Shown here piece after piece: positions 45,048-53,218 of a stretch of 64,000 nt of DNA. Every line of letters begins with the position of its first letter. Positions within the stretch are counted from its first letter, which is position 1. This stretch comes from Mycolicibacterium hodleri. GTDB lineage: Bacteria > Actinomycetota > Actinomycetes > Mycobacteriales > Mycobacteriaceae. The stretch covers positions 285-64,284 of the forward strand of contig NZ_JACKTL010000036.1 of NCBI RefSeq assembly GCF_025822245.1, read 5' to 3'. A model generated the notes under the pieces. It was not told where the DNA came from. It did no database searches and worked only from the letters and a program-made list of their open reading frames with translations. The translations under genes and the position numbers were made by a program.

Positions 45048-45845
45048 CTATTGGGCGGCAACGCCGATGGTGCCCACGGGTACGCAATTGGTCCGGCCGC
45101 CGTCGGCGACCATCTGCGCGCCGGTGACATAGCTGGCGCGATCGGAGAGCAGGAACGCCACCACTTCGGCGATCTCCGCTGGATCGGCGATGCGTTGCAT
45201 CGCCACGCTCGCCGCGTTGTCGGCGAGCTCCGCCTCGGGGTCCGTGGCTCCGTCGAACTCGGCGAGGAACATCGGGGTCTTGGTGGTGCCGGGACACACC
45301 GAGTTCACCCGGATGCCCCAGGAGGACAGTTCGGCGGCGGCGCTGCGGGTCATCGCCAGGATGGCCCCCTTGGTGGCGGTGTACGCGACGTAACCGGCCT
45401 GGCCGATCAGCGCGAGTTCGGAGGCGGTGTTGACGACCGCGCCGCGGCGACGGGGCTGCATGACGCGGGCGGCTTCGCGCAGGGTGTGGAAGCTGCCTGC
45501 CAGGTTGGTGCGCACCAATCGGTCGAACATCTCGTCGGTGGTGTCGACGAGCGGCGCCACGATCGAGATGCCCGCGTTGTTGTGCACTGCGTGGATGGGG
45601 CCGAGGTCACGTTCGACGCGCTCGAACGCGTCTCGAACGCCGTGGGGGTCGCCGACGTCGACTCCGATCGGCAGAGCCCGGCGGCCATGGCCTTCCACGA
45701 GTTCGACGGCACCGCCGAAGTCGTCCTCGGCGCGCGAGAGCAGGGCCACGTCGGCGCCGTCGCGGGCGAGCGCGGCGGCCGTGGCCATCCCGATCCCCGA
45801 TGCGGCGCCGGTGACCAGGGCAACTCGTCGATCGCTGGCTGTCAT
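45048..45845 (-). CDS. Classical short-chain dehydrogenase/reductase
   Basis: This 265-aa SDR has cofactor motif TGAASGIG (about residues 14-21), NNAG, the catalytic Ser in NTASELALIG and YTATK (Tyr-x-x-x-Lys) near residue 157. It is an NAD(P)-dependent oxidoreductase of unknown substrate. The ATG start has GAGGAGCAAG-type sequence upstream. It sits mid-operon between an epimerase-like SDR and the permease. The paired oxidoreductases suggest that the carbon skeleton is oxidised after nitrogen removal. Confidence 0.9.
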   Translation of the reverse strand: MTASDRRVALVTGAASGIGMATAAALARDGADVALLSRAEDDFGGAVELVEGHGRRALPIGVDVGDPHGVRDAFERVERDLGPIHAVHNNAGISIVAPLVDTTDEMFDRLVRTNLAGSFHTLREAARVMQPRRRGAVVNTASELALIGQAGYVAYTATKGAILAMTRSAAAELSSWGIRVNSVCPGTTKTPMFLAEFDGATDPEAELADNAASVAMQRIADPAEIAEVVAFLLSDRASYVTGAQMVADGGRTNCVPVGTIGVAAQ

Positions 45846-45879
45846 GGGTGCTTGCTCCTCGTCGTGGTGGCGTTTGGGG

Positions 45880-46791
45880 TCAGGTGTTCGTGCGCAGCCA
45901 GTCGATCTGGTCGCGCAGACCGCGCTCGAGGTCCCACTGCGGGCGATAGCCGAGGTCGCGTTCGGCCGCGGAGACGTCGAAGGCACCCATGTGGTCCCAG
46001 GCCGGGAGCAAGCCGGGCCCGATGTCGAACTCGGCCTGTGGCAACAGCTTTGCGAGCATCGCGGCGGTCTCGGTGACCGAGACCTGCCGTCCGCCCGAGA
46101 CGTTGTACGTCGGTTGGGCTGGCGAGTCGGCGGTGGACGCCAGCCGTGCCGCGGTGGCGACGTCCTCGACGTGGACGAACTGGAACGGGTGGTCACCACC
46201 CTCGGGGAGGTGGAACGGCTCCTGGTTGAGTGCCGCGCGGATCATGTCGCCCAGCAGGCTGGGCATCCACAGCCCCGGCCCGTACACCTCGGTGATGCGC
46301 AGGGACACGACGTGAACGCCGTACAGCGACGTGTAGACCGAGCCGAGCAGTTCCCCGGTGACCTTGGTGACGCCGTAGACCGTGGTGGGGGCGGGGGTGA
46401 CGTCCTCGCCGACCACGGTTCCCGGTGCGATGTTGCCCAGGGCGCACTCCGACGAGAAGTTGACCACCCGCTTCACTCCTGCCATCCGCGCTGACTCGAG
46501 GACGGAGAACGTGCCCTCGGCGTTGGCGGCGAAGGTCGTCACCGGCAGCTCGATCGAGACCCCCGGGTGGCTCTGTCCGGCGGTGTGGATGATCCGGGTG
46601 ACCTCGTGGTCGCGCAACGTCTGAACCAGTCGCGGGATGTCGAAGAGTTCGCCTTGTACGAGCACTAGCCCGTCGCGATCGTCGACGGCGAAGTCGCGGT
46701 TGTAGCTGATCACCTTCTCGCCGAGGCCGACGAGCTGGTTGACGAGGTGCCGTCCGACGAATCCGCGGCCGCCCGTGACGAGAGTGCTCAT
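45880..46791 (-). CDS. NAD-dependent epimerase/dehydratase (extended SDR)
   Basis: This 303-aa protein has the extended-SDR cofactor motif TGGRGFVGRHL at the N-terminus. The catalytic Ser/Thr region NFSSECALGN is near residue 117 and VYGVTK (Tyr-x-x-x-Lys) near 143, with FQFVHVEDVA later. Members act on sugar nucleotides or, as with hydroxysteroid dehydrogenases and dihydroflavonol reductases, on other carbonyls. Being in a catabolic operon, a dehydrogenase or reductase role is as likely as epimerisation. It starts 12 bases after the deacetylase gene. Confidence 0.85.
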   Translation of the reverse strand: MSTLVTGGRGFVGRHLVNQLVGLGEKVISYNRDFAVDDRDGLVLVQGELFDIPRLVQTLRDHEVTRIIHTAGQSHPGVSIELPVTTFAANAEGTFSVLESARMAGVKRVVNFSSECALGNIAPGTVVGEDVTPAPTTVYGVTKVTGELLGSVYTSLYGVHVVSLRITEVYGPGLWMPSLLGDMIRAALNQEPFHLPEGGDHPFQFVHVEDVATAARLASTADSPAQPTYNVSGGRQVSVTETAAMLAKLLPQAEFDIGPGLLPAWDHMGAFDVSAAERDLGYRPQWDLERGLRDQIDWLRTNT

Positions 46792-46803
46792 GTGGGTCTC
46801 CGA

Positions 46804-47715
46804 TCACCAGTTGGGATAGACGGCGGGGTCGACTTCGAGCGGTTCGAGCCGGCGCCGTTCGACGGTGGGATCGGCGAGCACGGCGTCGCGCAACTGGGTG
46901 CCGGTCATGAAGGTGACGTCGCCGCGTTCGAAGATGATCTCGATCATGCGGCGCAGGTTCCTGGCTCGTCCGGCACGACCGGAGAGGAAGGAGTGCGCGG
47001 TCAGCTGGAACAGGCCGCCGAATTCGCGCAGTCCGTCGAGTTCGGCGGTCCAGAGGGCGAGCGCCTTCTCTGGCGGCTCGATGACGTAGCCGAGGTGTGG
47101 CTCGGGCAGATATGCGTACTGTTCCCAGTCGTCCAGCGACCAGTGCGGCGGCAGTTCGACCAGCGGGCCGTGGTCGGTCTCGATGACGTAGGGGCGGTCG
47201 TCGTCCATCAGGCTGGTGTCGTAGGTCAGCCCGTGTTCGACGGCCAGACCGGCGCTGCTCCACGTGGCGGCCCACATGGGGGAGCGGTAGCCGTTGGGTG
47301 TGACCCCGAGTTTGGCGAGGGCTTCGTAGCCTCGCTCGAACTCGATGCGCTCCTCGGCGGCGGTCAGCTGGGTGGCGGGTCGGTGCGAGTAGCTGTGGTG
47401 GGCGACGTCATGGCCGCGCTCGACCATCTCGGTCACCAGCGCGGGCCAGAGTTCGGCGGAGATTCCAGGCACGAAAAACGTTGCCTTGATCTCGAATTCG
47501 TCGAGGATGTCGAGAAGCCGCGGAGTGCCGCGGCGCGCGTCGAACTGCTGGTGGGTGATCGCCATCGCGTTGTCGGCGTGCCGGCGTCCTGCGGCCAGGA
47601 CCGGTGTCACACCGTCGACGGCGAAGGTCAGCATGGCGACTGCCGCCGCGCCGTTGCGCCACCCGTCGGATGGCTGAGCGGACTGATGTGGGTTCACTGC
47701 CGGTTCGGCGGTCAT
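46804..47715 (-). CDS. NodB-type polysaccharide deacetylase / cyclic imidase-like hydrolase
   Basis: This 303-aa protein resembles HpPgdA/PuuE-type members of the NodB family, which include peptidoglycan deacetylase, allantoinase and cyclic imide hydrolases. The metal motif H-x3-H is present in VAHHSYSHRPA (about residue 116). The first motif reads TFAVDG where FDVD is usual, so one Asp is replaced. KATFFVPG and NGYRSPMWA are conserved. There is no signal peptide, which argues for a cytoplasmic small-molecule ring hydrolase over a wall enzyme. The ATG has AGGAG upstream. It is the first gene of the operon, divergent from the PucR regulator. Confidence 0.85.
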   Translation of the reverse strand: MTAEPAVNPHQSAQPSDGWRNGAAAVAMLTFAVDGVTPVLAAGRRHADNAMAITHQQFDARRGTPRLLDILDEFEIKATFFVPGISAELWPALVTEMVERGHDVAHHSYSHRPATQLTAAEERIEFERGYEALAKLGVTPNGYRSPMWAATWSSAGLAVEHGLTYDTSLMDDDRPYVIETDHGPLVELPPHWSLDDWEQYAYLPEPHLGYVIEPPEKALALWTAELDGLREFGGLFQLTAHSFLSGRAGRARNLRRMIEIIFERGDVTFMTGTQLRDAVLADPTVERRRLEPLEVDPAVYPNW

Positions 47716-47819
47716 GGGGCTCCTGTCTGCCGTGACAGCCAACGATGGTCGTGTTCGCGCGCGGGTGCAACGGACGCAGTGTCAGCAATCGGAACCCTGT
47801 TCGTGGGACATACTGTCGT

Positions 47820-49322
47820 ATGAGCTTGATCCTGAGCGAGGTGCTCGACCACCCGCTGCTGCAGTTGGCCGACCCCGTCATCCTGAGTGGGCACGACAAC
47901 CTCGATCACACGGTGCGCTGGGTGCACTCTGCCGATCTGCTCGACATCGCACCCCTTCTTCGGGGCGGCGAGGTGCTGCTGACCAACGGTGTGGGACTGG
48001 TCGGCGTCGACCAGCCGGCACGGCGGCACTACGTTCGAAGCTTGGCCGAAATCGGCGTCGCCGCACTGCTATTCGAGGTGGGTCGGACCTTCGCCGGGGT
48101 GCCGGAGGAGATGGTCGACGAGGCGACCGAAGCAGGTCTGACGATTGTGCAGATGCGGCCGGTGCTGCGGTTCACCGACGTGGCCGAGGCGGTGAACAGC
48201 GAGTTGATCGACCGGTCGGTGATCCGGCTGCGCCATGCCGACGAGACGTCGCGCGCGCTATCTGTGGCGCTGGCCCGCGGTGCGTCGCTGCGCGAACTCG
48301 TGGGGCAGGTGGCGGCCACCCTGGGTTCCTGGGCGCAGCTTCGAGACCGGGCGGGCCGGCTCGTGGAGGAGGCCGGCGCCCCGCACGATCCGGACGCCGC
48401 GAGCGCCGACGCCCCGGTGCTGGTCGACGGCGCCGCCTGGGGACGGCTGGTGATCGGAACGGACGGCGCACCCGAATTGCTGTGCGAAGCGGTGCTGGAT
48501 CGCGCCCCGACGGTCCTGGGACTGTGCCTGATCCGCGAGCACAAGGACGTCGCCGATGCGGTCCGTGCTCAACAGATTCTGCTCGAGCAACTCGTCGGGA
48601 ACCGTTCGGTGGCGCGCGGACTGCTCGAGGCCCAGCTGGCGGCAGCCGGGGTGGCCGTCGACGGTCACGAGTACGTCTGCCTGGTCGCCGACCTGCACCG
48701 GATCCCGTCTGCCGAGCACTTCGTGGACAAGGTGATCCGCCAGTGCGGGCACGGAATCTTCGGTGTCGTACGGGGTTCGCTGTGCGCCGTGGTCGCCCGC
48801 AGCCGCGACGTCGAGGGGATGGCGTTCGGTGACGCCGTGCGGCGGGTGGCCGAGCGTGAACTCGGACGGGACAAACGAGTCTGTGCTGTCGTGGGCCGCC
48901 GGGTCCAAGACGTGTCCGACGTGCCAAGGGCGATGGCGGATGCGCACGCCACCCTCGAGCTGGCTCGTGAACTGCACATCTCCGACCCCGTCATCGAGGT
49001 ACAGCAGCTGGCGCTTCAGCGACTGCTCGACGGTTACAGCGACCGGGAAACGCTGCGCCAGTTCGTCAACGAACAAATAGGAATGCTCGACGACTCCGAC
49101 AAGCGCCGCAGCGGGCAATTGCTGCAGACTCTGGAGGTGCTGGTGGCATGCGCGGGCAACAAACTCGAAGCCGCTCGGCGCCTCCACATTCGGCGCCAGT
49201 CGCTGTACTACCGCCTCGAGCAGATTCAGCGGCTCACCGGGTGCAATCTGGACGACGCACAGCAGCTGCTGCCGATGGCGGTGGCGTTGACCGCGCGCAC
49301 GATGCTGACCACCGGCCGCTGA
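47820..49322 (+). CDS. PucR-family transcriptional regulator
   Basis: This 500-aa regulator has the N-terminal PucR-like domain (LSEVLDHPLLQLADPVILSG), a GGDEF-like middle region and a C-terminal HTH_30 (CAGNKLEAARRLHIRRQSLYYRLEQI, split helix pair, about residues 440-470). PucR members respond to purine or amino-acid catabolites. It is divergent from the six-gene operon across a 104-base gap, so it most likely controls that operon and itself. The ATG start at 47820 begins the conserved PucR domain. Confidence 0.92.
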   Translation: MSLILSEVLDHPLLQLADPVILSGHDNLDHTVRWVHSADLLDIAPLLRGGEVLLTNGVGLVGVDQPARRHYVRSLAEIGVAALLFEVGRTFAGVPEEMVDEATEAGLTIVQMRPVLRFTDVAEAVNSELIDRSVIRLRHADETSRALSVALARGASLRELVGQVAATLGSWAQLRDRAGRLVEEAGAPHDPDAASADAPVLVDGAAWGRLVIGTDGAPELLCEAVLDRAPTVLGLCLIREHKDVADAVRAQQILLEQLVGNRSVARGLLEAQLAAAGVAVDGHEYVCLVADLHRIPSAEHFVDKVIRQCGHGIFGVVRGSLCAVVARSRDVEGMAFGDAVRRVAERELGRDKRVCAVVGRRVQDVSDVPRAMADAHATLELARELHISDPVIEVQQLALQRLLDGYSDRETLRQFVNEQIGMLDDSDKRRSGQLLQTLEVLVACAGNKLEAARRLHIRRQSLYYRLEQIQRLTGCNLDDAQQLLPMAVALTARTMLTTGR

Positions 49323-49384
49323 CCGTCTACGACGGGAGCGCAGCCGGGGATCCGCAAACCCTGCTGCCGATCGGGTTCACTCCC

Positions 49385-49390
49385 TAGGAT
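49385..49390 (+). promoter_or_regulatory. Candidate -10 (TAGGAT) for acid phosphatase
   Basis: TAGGAT fits TANNNT and predicts a start near 49397 with a 24-base leader holding the CTGAGGA ribosome binding site. Confidence 0.45.
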
Positions 49391-49420
49391 CGAGCTGTTC
49401 CCGCGACCTGAGGATCTTGT

Positions 49421-50809
49421 ATGAAGATGCGTGGATGTCTGCTCGTCGTGATCGTCTGCGCGAGTGCGCTGCTGAGCCCCGGCACCGCCACGGCCCAGAG
49501 CGTGACGAGTCTGACCGTGCTCCGTGGGCTGACGCCCGTGGCCACCCTCGACAACACCGACGCCGGGCGGGCTGCCCTGGCGGCGAACCTCACGGTCACC
49601 GGGGCGATCCAGAACGGGATCGCCAATCAGCCGACGCTTCTCCCGTTCCCCGATCAGCAGCAGCAGGCACTGCGTGACGCGTTCATCACCGACGGCAACG
49701 CCTATCAGCTCGCCGACGGCCTGGGGACCGCGCTCGGTGACGCCTACCAGAGACTGACGTCCTACACCCGTGACGCCGACGGCAACGAGGACTACACCAA
49801 CGTCTCTCCGGCCGTCGCCAATCTGATCGCCTACGCATCGGACGTCACCAAGACCGACTCCAACGCGGGGAAGTACTTCTTCGCCAACGCGACCACCGAC
49901 GGCAAGGAACCGGTTTCGCCGGAAGCGCTGGCCATCCTGCACCAGGCGGGCGGGGTCACCGACATCTTCGGCAAGGCCTACGACTTGCCGGCGGGCAGCG
50001 AGGGAGCCGACGCCTACGGCGATTCCCGACCGTTCCAGACCGAGCCGCACCTGCTGACATATGGCGGTCCCGACTTCTTCGGGAACCCGTCCGACAACTC
50101 GTCGTGGCTGCGCGGGCCGGAGCAGAACCTGGTCGACAGCCCGTCCTACCCCAGCGGGCACACCACGTACGGCTACACCGAATCGCTGATGCTCGCCCTG
50201 CTGGTCCCCGACCGCTATCCGGAGATGATGGTGCGGGCCGCCGAGTACGGCAACGACCGCGTCATCATCGGCGCGCACTACGCCATGGACGTGCTCGGCG
50301 GACGGACCTTGGCCACTTACGACGTCGCACACCTGTTGGCGAACGCGGCGGGATACGTCGGTGTCGAACGGGACGGGGTGCGGATCGACGACTTCCGTCA
50401 CGCGCTGGCCGCGGCGCGCACCGATCTGACCGGCGCTCTTGCCGGTGCGTGCGGGAACGCGGTGGCAGTGTGCGCCAGAGACGACCAGAGCCGGTTCGCG
50501 CGGCCCGAGGACAACGCACGTTTCGTCGACGCCACCCAGACCTATGGCCTGCCCGCGGTATTCGGCCAGAACGTGAACGCCGCCGTAGACGTCGGCAAGG
50601 TCGCGCCGGAAGCCGGATATCTCCTCACCGCGGCGTATCCTTACCTCTCGCTGGAGCAGGCCAACGCCATCCTGACGGCGACCCTCGGGCCGGGCGGCGG
50701 TTTCCTCGACGACGGCAGCGCCTTCGGGGTGTACTCACGCCTTGACCTTCATCGCGCGGCGCAACAGGCCCTTGCGGAAGCGCCAGGGCAGGCGGCGGGG
50801 CCGTCGTGA
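49421..50809 (+). CDS. Exported class A-type acid phosphatase (PAP2 family)
   Basis: This 462-aa protein has a cleavable signal peptide (MKMRGCLLVVIVCASALLSP, cut near ATAQS, about residue 26). The PAP2 core shows SYPSGHTTYGY (about residue 246) and IGAHYAMDVLGGR (about 285), the SGH and R/HxxxD active-site motifs. No lipobox or anchor is visible, so it is secreted or periplasmic. The likely role is phosphate release from phosphomonoesters or lipid phosphates. It ends next to the convergent reductase-like gene with a 12-base gap. The domain order is unremarkable. Confidence 0.9.
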   Translation: MKMRGCLLVVIVCASALLSPGTATAQSVTSLTVLRGLTPVATLDNTDAGRAALAANLTVTGAIQNGIANQPTLLPFPDQQQQALRDAFITDGNAYQLADGLGTALGDAYQRLTSYTRDADGNEDYTNVSPAVANLIAYASDVTKTDSNAGKYFFANATTDGKEPVSPEALAILHQAGGVTDIFGKAYDLPAGSEGADAYGDSRPFQTEPHLLTYGGPDFFGNPSDNSSWLRGPEQNLVDSPSYPSGHTTYGYTESLMLALLVPDRYPEMMVRAAEYGNDRVIIGAHYAMDVLGGRTLATYDVAHLLANAAGYVGVERDGVRIDDFRHALAAARTDLTGALAGACGNAVAVCARDDQSRFARPEDNARFVDATQTYGLPAVFGQNVNAAVDVGKVAPEAGYLLTAAYPYLSLEQANAILTATLGPGGGFLDDGSAFGVYSRLDLHRAAQQALAEAPGQAAGPS

Positions 50810-50821
50810 TGGTCGCGCTCG

Positions 50822-52511
50822 TCACGTCCCGAAGTATTCGTGGATCTGCCGGACCGCCATGGATCCTTCCCCGACGGCGGACGAGACCCGCTTGACCGAG
50901 CCGCTGCGCACGTCGCCCACCGCGAACACGCCGGGTCGGCTGGTCTCGAGCGTCATCGGCTGACGCGGCGGGCTGGTCTGACTGCCGCCGACGTCCTGGT
51001 AGAGCGCGGCCGGCCCGGTGGGGATGAAGCCGCGGTCGTCGAGGCGGACGGCGCCGTCGAGCCACGAGGTGTGGGGCTCCGCGCCGATGAAGACGAACAG
51101 CGCACGGGTCTGGATCGACTGCCGCTCGCCGGTTCGGCTTGTCCTCGATCACCACCTCGCCGAGCTTCTGGTCCCCGTGTACTTCTCGGACCTCGGTGCA
51201 CGACCGTACGGTCACGCGAGGGTGCCGGTCGACCTGGTCGACGAGATACCGGGACATGGTCCTGCTTAGGTCCTCGCCGCGGATCACCACGTACACCCGG
51301 GAAACCCGCTCGGCGAGGAAGACCGCCGCTTGCCCCGCGGAGTTCCCGCCCCCGACGACGACCACCGGCCCGGTGCCGCACACCAACGCTTCCTGAACGG
51401 TGGCGGCGTAGTACACGCCGTCGCCCTCGAACGATTCGATTCCGGGGACGGCGAGCTTGCGATACCTGGCACCCGTCGCAAGCACGACGGCCCTGGCCAC
51501 CAAGGTCGCACCGTCCGCCAGCGTCAACTGATGCTGGCCGTCACCGGATTCCAGTCGAACGATCTCTGCGGACACCAAGATCCGCGCTCCGAACTTCTCG
51601 GCCTGCAGGGCGGCGCGCTCGGCCAGGTCGCCTCCGGAGATGCCGCCGGGGAAGCCGAGATAGTTCTCGATCCTCGACGACGTCCCGGCCTGCCCTCCGG
51701 TCGCGATCCGCTCCATGGCCACGGTGGTCAAACCGTCCGAGGCGGCGTACACCGACGCGCCCAGTCCCGCAGGACCGGCACCCACCACGACGACGTCGGA
51801 TTCACCGGCCGCCGTATCCGGCACCGGCAGTCCCACGCGCCGGGCCAGCTCCGCATTGGTCGGGTTGCGCAGCACCGCACCGCCCCAGATCACCACCGGG
51901 GTGTCCTGTTCGGTCACCCCGAACCGCTGGAGCAGCCGTTCGGCCTGCGAGTCGCGTTCCAAGTCGAACCAGCGGTGCGGCAACCGATTTCGTGCGGCGA
52001 ACTCGCGCAACCGAACGGTGTCCGGAGAGTAGCAGGAACCGATGATGCGAAATCCGAATCCCTCCTGAATGAGCAGCGAGCGCCGCCACAGGTAGGCGCG
52101 CAGGATCAGGTCACTGAGCGCCTGATCGTGGGCGACCAAGTCGCGCACCCGTTCGGTCGGGACCAACAACACTTCACCGGCCTCCACCACCTCGGCGGTG
52201 TAGAACGCTGCCTGGCCCTCGAGGTCGCCCAGCTCACCGAGGAATCGTCTGGCGCCGTGGACCCGCGTCACGCGCTGTGTGCCCGCGTCGTCGGTGGTGC
52301 TGACGGCCACCTTGCCCGACAGGACGACGAAGAAGTAGTCGGCGCGCTCGCCTTCGCGAACGAGCGTCTCACCCGTGCCTACGGTGCGCCGGGCGCCGCC
52401 CACCTCGAGGGAGGCGATCTGATCGTCGGACAGTCTCGGATACGCGCCGTACACGTCGGGGGTCTCGGCCAGGGGAGACGACTCGCGCTGGTCGACCGCG
52501 ACCTCAGACAT
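50822..52511 (-). pseudogene. cNMP-binding thioredoxin-reductase-like flavoprotein, frameshifted
   Basis: The protein starts MSEVAVDQ at 52511. A cyclic-nucleotide-binding domain (about residues 35-145, LVREGERADYFFVVLSGKVA) precedes a thioredoxin-reductase-like FAD/NAD domain with VVGAGPAGLGASVYAASDG and GGGNSAGQAAVFLA. It lacks the CxxC of true thioredoxin reductases. The frame breaks near 51130-51140: after VVIEDKP the reading continues sensibly only in another frame (TGERQSIQTRALFVFIGAEP ... SMAVRQIHEYFGT, stop at 50822). One extra base or two missing bases would explain this. It may be a sequencing error or a real lesion. The gene overlaps the zinc-finger gene by 8 bases. Confidence 0.8.
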
Positions 52512-52767
52512 AGTCTTCGTGGACGTAGCACCAGCGCCAATTCTCGCCGGGTTCGAAGGACTGCACGATCGGGTGCCCGATCGCGTGGGCATGTCCCCGG
52601 GCGTGCCGCATGGGCGACGAATCGCAACAACCGACGTGTCCACACGTCAGGCACAGCCGCAGGTGCAGCCATGGTGTGCCGAGCCGCAGGCATTCCTCGC
52701 AGCCGTTGGAGCGCGGACGCACCGGGCGTATCTCCGCCACGTGTGGATCCATGTACACGGACGTCAT
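52504..52767 (-). CDS. UBP-type zinc finger protein
   Basis: This 87-aa protein is almost entirely a zf-UBP domain: CEECLRLGTPWLHLRLCLTC, GHVGCCDSSPMRHARGHAHA and HPIVQSFEPGENWRWCYVHE give the Cys/His ligands. Bacterial members are small and their function is poorly known. They often sit beside thioredoxin-reductase-like genes, as here. Overlaps: 4 bases with thioredoxin upstream (ATGA) and 8 with the flavoprotein downstream, so the three form one coupled operon. It may be a redox or metal-linked adaptor. Confidence 0.88.
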   Translation of the reverse strand: MTSVYMDPHVAEIRPVRPRSNGCEECLRLGTPWLHLRLCLTCGHVGCCDSSPMRHARGHAHAIGHPIVQSFEPGENWRWCYVHEDYV

Positions 52768-53159
52768 GATCGTGCCTCCTTCGGGTCGTCCACCGACAAC
52801 GTCTCATCCAACCAATTACGCAGCGCCGCAACGGGAGCCGCGCCCGATCTCCGTGCCAGCACTCGCCCGTGGTCGAGGACCAGCAGGGTCGGCACCGCCT
52901 GCACGGTGAACCGCTGGGAGATCTGCGGTGCCCCGTCCACGTCGACCTTGACCAGTTTCAGTCGGCCGGCCCGTTCTCCTGCGAGCTGTTCCAGCGCGGG
53001 GCTCACCATCCGGCACGGCCCGCACCAGGTCGCCCACAGGTCGACGAGCACTGGCACCGACGCCTTTTCGGCGACGTCCGAGAAGTTCGAGTCACCCGCC
53101 GCGGCGATCCACGGCAACCACTGGTGACAATTGGCGCACCGCGGCGTGCCCGAGGCCAA
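52764..53159 (-). CDS. Thioredoxin with N-terminal CxxC zinc motif (Trx2-like)
   Basis: This 131-aa protein has a thioredoxin fold with active site WATWCGPCRMVSP (Cys at about residues 46 and 49) and the cis-Pro loop VQAVPTLLVL. The first residues carry RCANCHQW, one CxxC pair, as at the N-terminus of Trx2-type thioredoxins (which have two). TTG start at 53159 with GAGAAGG upstream; no ATG or GTG is available closer to the conserved part. It is first in an operon with the zinc finger and the flavoprotein, an apparent redox relay. Confidence 0.85.
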   Translation of the reverse strand: MASGTPRCANCHQWLPWIAAAGDSNFSDVAEKASVPVLVDLWATWCGPCRMVSPALEQLAGERAGRLKLVKVDVDGAPQISQRFTVQAVPTLLVLDHGRVLARRSGAAPVAALRNWLDETLSVDDPKEARS

Positions 53160-53218
53160 ACCTTCTCGCGGTCACCCTGTACCACGCCGACCCCGAACGA
53201 TGGCAGCAGACCGACGAC

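Noticed and set aside
47811..47816. TACTGT as -10 for leaderless PucR start at 47820
   Set aside because: The predicted start point would fall at 47823, inside the coding region, so the element is not placed correctly for that ATG.
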